Source: Trissonchulus latispiculum
Taxonomy: Eukaryota; Nematoda; Enoplea; Enoplida; Ironidae
DNA: 64,000 nucleotides
Assembly: GCA_030248195.1 (NCBI GenBank)
Contig: JASAND010006312.1
Location: forward strand, 1-64,000
Reading direction: 5' to 3'
Shown here: positions 58,029-64,000 of the stretch, in pieces
How the letters are laid out: each line of letters opens with the position of its first letter
How positions within the stretch are numbered: position 1 is the first letter of the stretch
Notes under the pieces: model-generated
What the model was told of the DNA's origin: nothing
Databases searched by the model: none
What the model saw: the letters and a program-made list of their open reading frames with translations, nothing else
Program-made: the position numbers and the translations under genes

Positions 58029-58615
58029 GGCACATTTCTTTAAAAATTAAACGGATTAGATTAAAATTAATCCGCATTAAACAAACAGTACATTGGATTA
58101 AAATTTAGTCGAACGAGTTAAACTAGTAAAGCGGATTAAATTTAATCCTATTTCTTAAATGCACCAAGGATTAGAATTTTAATCCAATCCTGTATCTTTA
58201 TGTACACGTCGGATTAAGAATCAACAAACTGAAATTCGACTTGATGAAGATCTGTTTTTAAGCGTAAAGTTTAATCTGTTTCTACGATGTTTAAGATGTT
58301 TTAATCTAATCCGACGCATTTTCGCCTTTTTGCATGCATTTTTAACTAGTTTTAATGCTCTTGCGACTACGTGGACTAAACGGGTTAAAAGTTCTTGAAT
58401 GAAAACGTTTTATCGAGGTTTATTTAACGGCGGATTAAACGGATTAAAATTAGCTCGTTTAACCCGCGGATTATAAATGGACGGATTAAATGAGTTTATT
58501 TTTATCCGTCTAATCTGTTTAATCCAGCATTAAGGAAGCAGATGTTAAAATTTTAATCCTACTGGTTTGTAATCAGCTTAGTGTTACAATTTTAATCTTT
58601 AAAGAAATAGGACCT
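58029..58615. mobile_element. foldback element built of GGATTAAA palindromes
   Basis: Ends GGCACATTTCTTTAAA and, inverted, GGTCCTATTTCTTTAAA, with TAA-like flanks (CCTAAA / TAAG). The interior is a series of GGATTAAA and TTTAATCC units in both orientations. Design and terminal sequence recall the 38398-38925 element. No coding region. Confidence 0.65.
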
Positions 58616-58895
58616 AAGAGGCTATACAAAATTTGGCTATTAATAAGATATTGCTTATTTACTCATTCATTTCCTTCAGTTGTAAATGCCAACTGTAATG
58701 GGTCCTTCGTGTTAAACTCGCCCTGAGGGGTACACTTGATCGTGAGTAACAATCAATTAGTCCGGAGCTTTTGTGATAAACTTAATTGAGTTGCAAATTT
58801 TCCTGTCTAGTAGTGTTTTTAGTCCAGAAATTTGGGCCTATTGCTTTTAGTCAGAAATTTTCCGGCCTATATTTTCCTTTTGTCTGTTGTTTTAT

Positions 58896-58974
58896 TGTAC
58901 GCTTTTATTCACATCAAGGCATAACATACCATGTAGGCACAAATCACACTTGCTAAATCTTGCTGAACACACCA
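58896..58974 (-). repeat. 3' LTR (79 bp) of the collapsed Gypsy-type element
   Basis: TGTACGCTTTTATTCACATC ... AACACACCA; a partial copy starts again at 59356 through the tandem duplication. Confidence 0.75.
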
Positions 58975-59806
58975 ATTTCCTCCCTCCAGTTTTTGTGCAG
59001 TAAGATCATTTAAAGCACAAAGCCAAGAAAGGGCAGTTTTCAGCAAGACAAAGCATAACTATATATTCTATAAAATTCGCCTGATATAGGATCATATTTC
59101 TGTGGTTGTCTGCGTAGTCTTCTAGGATAGCGTTGACATCTTCTGGGCAGCTGTTGTGGGTTGAACTCTTCTCGCTCTCTGGCAGGAGCCTGGAGCCTCT
59201 GATCCGAAACATTGATTAAAGGTAGAGGCGTGAAGAAACGCTTCAGCTTACGAGCATTCCAGACTTGGTTCTTATTCAAGCGATAGGTGTAGTTACCAAG
59301 AACAGCCACAACCTCGAGTGGGCCAAGCCATGTGGGCTGTCCCTTGAGGGGTTGCTATTCACATCAAGGCATAACATACCATGTAGGCACAAATCACACT
59401 TGCTAAATCTTGCTGAACACACCAATTTCCTCCCTCCTGTTTTTGTGCAGTAAGATCATTTAAAGCACAAAGCCAAGAAAGGGCAGTTTTCAGCAAGACA
59501 AAGCATAACTATATATTCTCTAAAATTCGCCTGATATAGGATCATATTTCTGTGGTTGTCTGCGTAGTCTTCTAGGATAGCGTTGACATCTTCTGGGCAC
59601 CTGTTGTAGGTTGAACTCTTCTCGCTCTCTGGCAGGAGCCTGGAGCCTCTGATCCGAAACATTGATTAAAGGTAGAGGCGTGAAGAAACGCTTCAGCTTA
59701 CGACTATTCCAGACTTGGTTGTCATTCAAGCGATAGGTGTAGTTACCAAGAACAGCCACAACCTCGAGTGGGCCAAGCCATGTGGGCTGTCCCTTGAGGG
59801 GGTTGC
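58907..59806. repeat. 450-bp tandem duplication of LTR plus pol 3' end
   Basis: ATTCACATCAAGGCATAAC starts at 58907 and again at 59357; all following sequence to GAGGGGTTGCT is repeated. Both copies encode the same pol C terminus (VWNxRKLKRFFTPLPLINV) with a few differences, so the event followed insertion. Confidence 0.85.
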
Positions 59807-60678
59807 TGTTTGGGAATAAGGACTTTGTCGCCGACAGAAAAAGGACCGCGGCGGAGGAGATGATTGACTGGAGGAGGGGATCTTTCGAGCGGGTTTCGGT
59901 TTCCTTTTGGTTTTCTGTTTTCCTCTAGTTTGATGGTGAATGGACATCCCGAAAATTTTCTTTTTGACAGAATAAGGCAGCAGGCCTCTTCCCTGACGCG
60001 GTCGGGCAAAGGCGATATGACGGGAGGAGATCTATAAGCCATTTCTTCCAAGCCGCTCCGTCATTAGCCTGAATGCCATTTTTGAGGTAACGGGTTGAAA
60101 CTTTCAACGCGGCCATTGCTTTGTGGGTTGTAAACAGCTGCACGGAAATGTAGAATTCCCGTATTATGTAGAACTGCACGGAGATGTAGAATTATTGTAG
60201 AATAATTGTCACTTATCGTGACGATGTACTTGCTTTGAGCTGGTGCAGTATGAAGGGCCCTGAAATATCCATTCCGAGTAAATTCCAGAGTTCTTTAGGG
60301 GTCGGTAACTTTTCGGCACATATCTGACGAACTGCATATTGTTCGTCCACTTCAGCTGAATGAATGTAGTAGACGTCAGGATCACCCCATAGTTGCAAAT
60401 CTTTGATGGCTGGCTTTCCTATGGCACTTTTCAAGTCGGAGGGAATGACGTAAAAGGTAAATTTTGTGATCTTTGTATTTAGCAGTGGTAGTGAAACAAC
60501 CACAAAACGGAATCTCTGTTTTGTTGGATGCCAAGACTTTAAATTTTGTCGGTGTGAGAGGAAAAGTTGAAAAACAGTTGTTATAAGTGGAAATTGTCAT
60601 CGTTGTGACATCTGGTTGTGTATCGACGTCGGCGGTCCATGTTGTGTAGGTTTCGCCGGTCTTTACATCTAGAAACAC
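59456..60678 (-). pseudogene. Pol of the collapsed element: protease and integrase pieces
   Basis: Frames 60382-60678 and 60213-60503 give a protease-like region in which the expected catalytic DTG reads DTQ (TADVDTQPDVTTM), then FYVIPSDLKSAIGKPAI. This is followed without a break by ELWNLLGMDISGPF, the entry to the integrase core. After another gap, 59925-60179 carries the integrase end (MAALKVSTRYLKNG, LLPSYRLCPTASG), then VGDKVLIPK and the C-terminal WLGPLEVVAVLGNYTYR region. Several frame changes; not functional. Confidence 0.7.
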
Positions 60679-60964
60679 AAAAATACTAGCAAAGCGCCCG
60701 GCCGGAGCCGACTATGCGACAGAAGTAACCTAACCAAAACTCACACCAATCTCCCCGATTCGGACCCAACCACTTGCTGTCAATCTTACACCCACACTGC
60801 GACAAAACCAACCCAATATGGAGAACTATATCAATTAGCTATCCGAACCTACGAATTTAGACAAAAGTGATGCGAAATGATTGAGCGTTCAACAAATGAA
60901 ATGTTATTTTCACTTAGGCTTAGAATCTCGAGTATAATTTATATCTTTCCTGCCGGTGCTAACT

Positions 60965-61937
60965 TCACAGTAGCTTGGAAGTTGCGAGGTTGCAAGGACG
61001 GTTTCTGCTGAGGAAGCTTGCCGACAGGATCGCACCGGAAGGGGAATAACAATAGGGGTAACCACCGGTAATGTCATCGTTGTCTGACTGCTGATCAATG
61101 CCGTGAACACGACGTCGTGGGGTGGAACTTCGACACACAGAAGCGAAATGTCCTTGTTTCTTGCAGGCGTGACATGTGACCTTGTACGCTGGACATGTGG
61201 GACCTTTTGCGTGCCCGAAACGGTCACAGTTGGAGCACCAATTGCGAACTTGCCACTCTTGAGGGCGGAGGCTTGCGTTTAGGAAGATGAAATGATTTGG
61301 ATCGTTGGTTAAATTGGCCGCGGGAAATCGCAGACGCGGCGTGTACGACGGGTGAGGAGACGCCTCGGACGGCAGTGACGTTGGCTCTAGTGGATTCTTC
61401 TGTTTGTAGGATATCGAGAAAGGTAGGCAACGAAATGACGTTTTGCGACAGTAACTTTTCTTGAGCTTTATGACTTTGGCATCCGAGCACCAGCTGAATG
61501 GCAAGGAGACGATCCTCGGATTCATTGAAGTCACAAAGTGAAACAAGTTGACGCAGTGAAGTGGCGTATTCTTGGGCGTTTCGTGGGCTATTTCGTGTGA
61601 GGCCTGTTTGCGGAAAAAGAAATCGTCGCAAGCTCGGAGCACGTTAACCAGTTGCAGGAAAATTCTTTCCACAAGGGTTTGAAATGAATCTAGGTAGTAG
61701 TTTCTGGATCTTTAGTTTCACGAGGCGCAGAATTGTCAAAAGTCCTGCGGCCTTCGTCCCCCAAGAACAGGTAAAGCATATCGTTTTTAGCAGTGTCCGA
61801 CATGCCGTTGGGACGGTTATCTTGTAGCCGCCGTAGGAAAATGTCTGTTTCCACCTGTTAAAGGGAACTGGTGGACCACACGGAGAGTCCAGAAAACACT
61901 TGGGTGACGGTATGCCGGTGGCAGGAGTAGCTTCCAT
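60965..61937 (-). pseudogene. Gag of the collapsed element, frameshifted
   Basis: Begins MEATPATGIPSPKCF at 61937; shifts frame in the capsid near FNRWKQT, continues at 61224-61631 (NAQEYATSLRQLVSLC; FLDILQTEEST) and shifts again into a nucleocapsid with CSNCDRFGHAKGPTC (irregular) and CHACKKQGHFASVC, a regular CCHC knuckle. Mag/Ty3-type Gag by layout. Confidence 0.75.
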
Positions 61938-61984
61938 GTTGGTGCAGAGTAAAAACAAAAACTACTTTGCAGCGCCAATTGATG

Positions 61985-62063
61985 TGTACGCTTCTATTCA
62001 CATCAAGGCATAACATACCATGTAGACACAAATCACACTTGCTAAATCTTGTTAAACACACCA
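61985..62063 (-). repeat. 5' LTR (79 bp) of the collapsed Gypsy-type element
   Basis: Same length and ends as the left LTR with a few substitutions. Confidence 0.75.
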
Positions 62064-62374
62064 TTTACTTTCCTTTTCAATGTACCGTATATACTATAAG
62101 ACCACAGACATCTTTAACTCTAATTTAATTTAGTTAAACTAATTTAGATAAAATGTCCGGACTAAAATTCCCCACAGTACGTTTTGTGACTAAAGCACTA
62201 GACAATCAGTCACAAAATGTCCGGACAAGAAATTTGTTGCTACGGGCTCAATAACTATGGCAGAAACGAGGGGGGAAGCCTGAAGATTGAATCGCAGGAA
62301 ACTCCACATAACACATCAATTTAACCGTAATTTTAAAATGTTATGATCAGCTTTTAAAACACTAACTTTGTTTA
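62064..62374. other. spacer, no gene recognised
   Basis: Short AT-rich interval between the Gypsy-type element and the long palindrome; contains two AAATGTCCGGAC motifs at about 62150 and 62215. Confidence 0.4.
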
Positions 62375-63097
62375 GGGGGGGGGGTCCATTTTTGGGCAAT
62401 TTTGTCGACTTTCTCCTATCTCGCTGATTTTCACATTTTTTTGTCCAATTAATATATTTTAACGAGTTTTTAAAATTAAAGTCGTAACTCTTGCGGTTGT
62501 CGAGTAATTTCACCTCAAAGTTGAGATTTCATGTGTTAAACATAGGAAATTTTAAAAGTTGTCATTTTTTCCGCGTGCGCCAAAAAATCTCCCGACAAAC
62601 GTTGATGAATCTGGACAAATTATAGATTAAAATAACGCTGAAGTGTTAAACTGCGGTATCTTGGAATTAGAATTTTAATTTAGGCCATTAAAACGTTTTA
62701 ATTAATTTTTGAGGGATTAAAATTTAACACGATTTTAGCATCACGTTAAATTTTAATCCTTCAGAAATTAATTAAAAAATTTTAAAGGCCTAAATTAAAA
62801 TTCTAATTCCAAGATACTGCAGTTTAACATTTTATCGTTAGTTTAATGTATAATTTGTCCAGATTCATCAACGGTTGTCGGGAGATGTTTTTGGCGCACG
62901 CGAAAAATGACAACTTTTAAAATTTCCTTTGCTCAACACATGAAATCTCAACTTTGAGGCGAAATAACTCGACAACCGTAAGAGTTACGACTTCAATTTT
63001 AAAAACTCGTTAAAATATACCATTTGGATAATAAAATATGTGAAAATCAGCGAGATCGGAAAAAGCCAAAAAATGACCCAAAAATGGACCCCCCCCC
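62375..63097. mobile_element. 723-bp near-perfect palindrome with TTA duplication (Harbinger-like)
   Basis: From GGGGGGGGGGTCCATTTTTG at 62375 to its inverse ending in a C-run at 63097, the two ~360-base arms pair almost completely, with little or no loop. TTA lies on both sides (62372-62374, 63098-63100). No coding sequence. The 3-bp TTA target links it to the foldback at 38398. Confidence 0.8.
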
Positions 63098-64000
63098 TTA
63101 AGTTAAGGTTTAGCAACAGGCGCAGAAAGACCTTTTCTACCCTCTATGTGGTTCGGACCTCCCTCAAACTGAAGTTAGCAAGTACTCCACATAATTGAGG
63201 TTTTCATCGTTACTGAAACCCTGCTGACTTGATTGCAGCAGATGCTTTAGGGAGAGCATCTGTTGGTCAGCGGTTTGCAACAAATGCAAGTCAAGCGAAA
63301 AATGAAAATGCAACCTAGCGTAAGTGTACAGTTGTAGAATTAAAACTGCCCTTACGTGAATCCCCATATCTGTCATTTCAAATTCACAGCCATGAGCTCT
63401 TGATGTACAGGGATCTACAATATGGAATGCTATTTCAAACATTGTATTGCGGTACGAACTCCAATTCTGAACTTATCATTTCCTTCTACTGACAATAGCG
63501 TCCGATTTGGCATTGTGTCTGAATTTATTTGTGATTCTTAATTATAAACAAGTTTTATAAATTCTTACACTTTTGATGGATTGCAATGAAATTATCTTAA
63601 TATAATAATTTTGTCATAATAATAATAATAACATTCAAATCACTCCTCGACCAATTTTAGGCTCCATCCCGTTTAAAGAGCTTATGTTACATCATAAATT
63701 TGTTAAAACTCCAAACAGTTGAAGTTAAACAAATTCAGAAAAACGCATATATCTTAGCTTTTCTATGAGCAACCATCCATTTCACAGAATCGGTGTATCG
63801 TCTTCGTCGTGTTCATGGGACTTGAATCGGGCTTTTGCAGGTTTCTCGGCGTGGCATATCTTCCCATTTTCCAGTTGATAACTGAATCGCCCTTCTGTCC
63901 TTTAATCTGCAGGGGGTTGTTTGGAAGAAGATTTATCGAATGATCTGCAGGAGGTTTGGACGAAGGCTCTTTAACATGCTGTTGCAACAACTTAGGACAT
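63098..64000 (-). other. possible exons of an unknown minus-strand gene
   Basis: The minus-strand frame 63763-63990 (HVKEPSSKPPADHSINLLPN) and the start of 63164-63442 (MFEIAFHIVDPCTSRAHGC, followed by GIH and a GTAAGG donor-like site near 63355) read like coding sequence but match no family I know. Without a continuous spliced frame I do not call a gene. Confidence 0.25.

Larger units (their letters stand above)
58896..62063 (-). mobile_element. 3.2-kb Gypsy-type element collapsed from protease to integrase
   Basis: 79-bp LTRs, TG...CA, at 58896-58974 and 61985-62063. On the minus strand a GGAGGGAGGAAA purine tract sits next to the left LTR and TGGCGCTGC a few bases inside the right one, fitting a polypurine tract and primer site. 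Flanks TTTAT/TTTAC share four of five bases. Gag and protease are present, and the frame goes straight from the end of protease to the start of the integrase core, so reverse transcriptase and RNase H are deleted. A 450-bp tandem duplication enlarges the 3' end. Confidence 0.8.

Noticed and set aside
1..64000. CRISPR arrays, bacterial operons or ribosome-binding sites
   Set aside because: Spliced genes and eukaryotic retroelements dominate; the short repeats seen are microsatellites, palindromes or duplications without regular spacers.

Overview
This is eukaryotic, almost certainly invertebrate-animal, DNA. Genes are split by GT-AG introns, intergenic DNA is AT-rich, and most of the window is transposable-element debris (Ty3/Gypsy, BEL/Pao, an I/Ingi-like non-LTR element, and hAT-, piggyBac- and Harbinger-type non-autonomous DNA elements). 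The sequence alone does not fix the species; a small protostome such as a nematode or similar is plausible, but that is inference.

Host genes. Three minus-strand paralogues of an SLC22-like (organic cation/anion transporter type) major facilitator lie in tandem: copy 1 at 1863-4015, copy 2 at 15961-19063, copy 3 at 30559-32349. All share one phase-0 intron after codon 132. Copies 2 (478 aa) and 3 (485 aa) are open; copy 1 has lost its ATG and carries frameshifts. On the plus strand at 53341-56946 a three-exon gene encodes a 399-aa, very divergent G-protein alpha subunit whose catalytic switch II glutamine is valine.

Layout. 1-8060: end of a TTAA-type element, 3' flank of transporter copy 1 with a satellite-bearing insertion, copy 1, several MITEs. 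8570-13680: duplicated segments around a broken BEL/Pao pol. 14160-19063: duplicated 3' flank of copy 2 with a 1.2 kb gag-only LTR element, then copy 2 with a TTAA element in its intron. 20471-25250: broken non-LTR retrotransposon with an (AAC)n tail. 25340-28330: Gypsy reverse transcriptase/RNase H remnant and an isolated gag zinc-knuckle fragment. 30559-32349: copy 3. 33858-38925: nested MITEs. 39991-52727: a 12.7 kb LTR element with a 2070-codon frame. 53341-56946: the G-alpha gene. 58029-63097: two foldback elements flanking a small collapsed Gypsy-type element.

Main points of interest. The 12.7 kb LTR element keeps a 6.2 kb open frame although the reverse transcriptase palm, RNase H and integrase cores are cut out in frame, and it carries accessory coding sequence (including an Arg/Ser-rich stretch) downstream of pol. 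A second LTR element (58896-62063) also runs from protease to integrase without a reverse transcriptase, and a third (14663-15887) is gag only. Three foldback elements share a TTA or TAA-like flank and consist largely of nested short palindromes. The degenerate G-alpha is predicted to be GTPase-impaired if it binds GTP at all.
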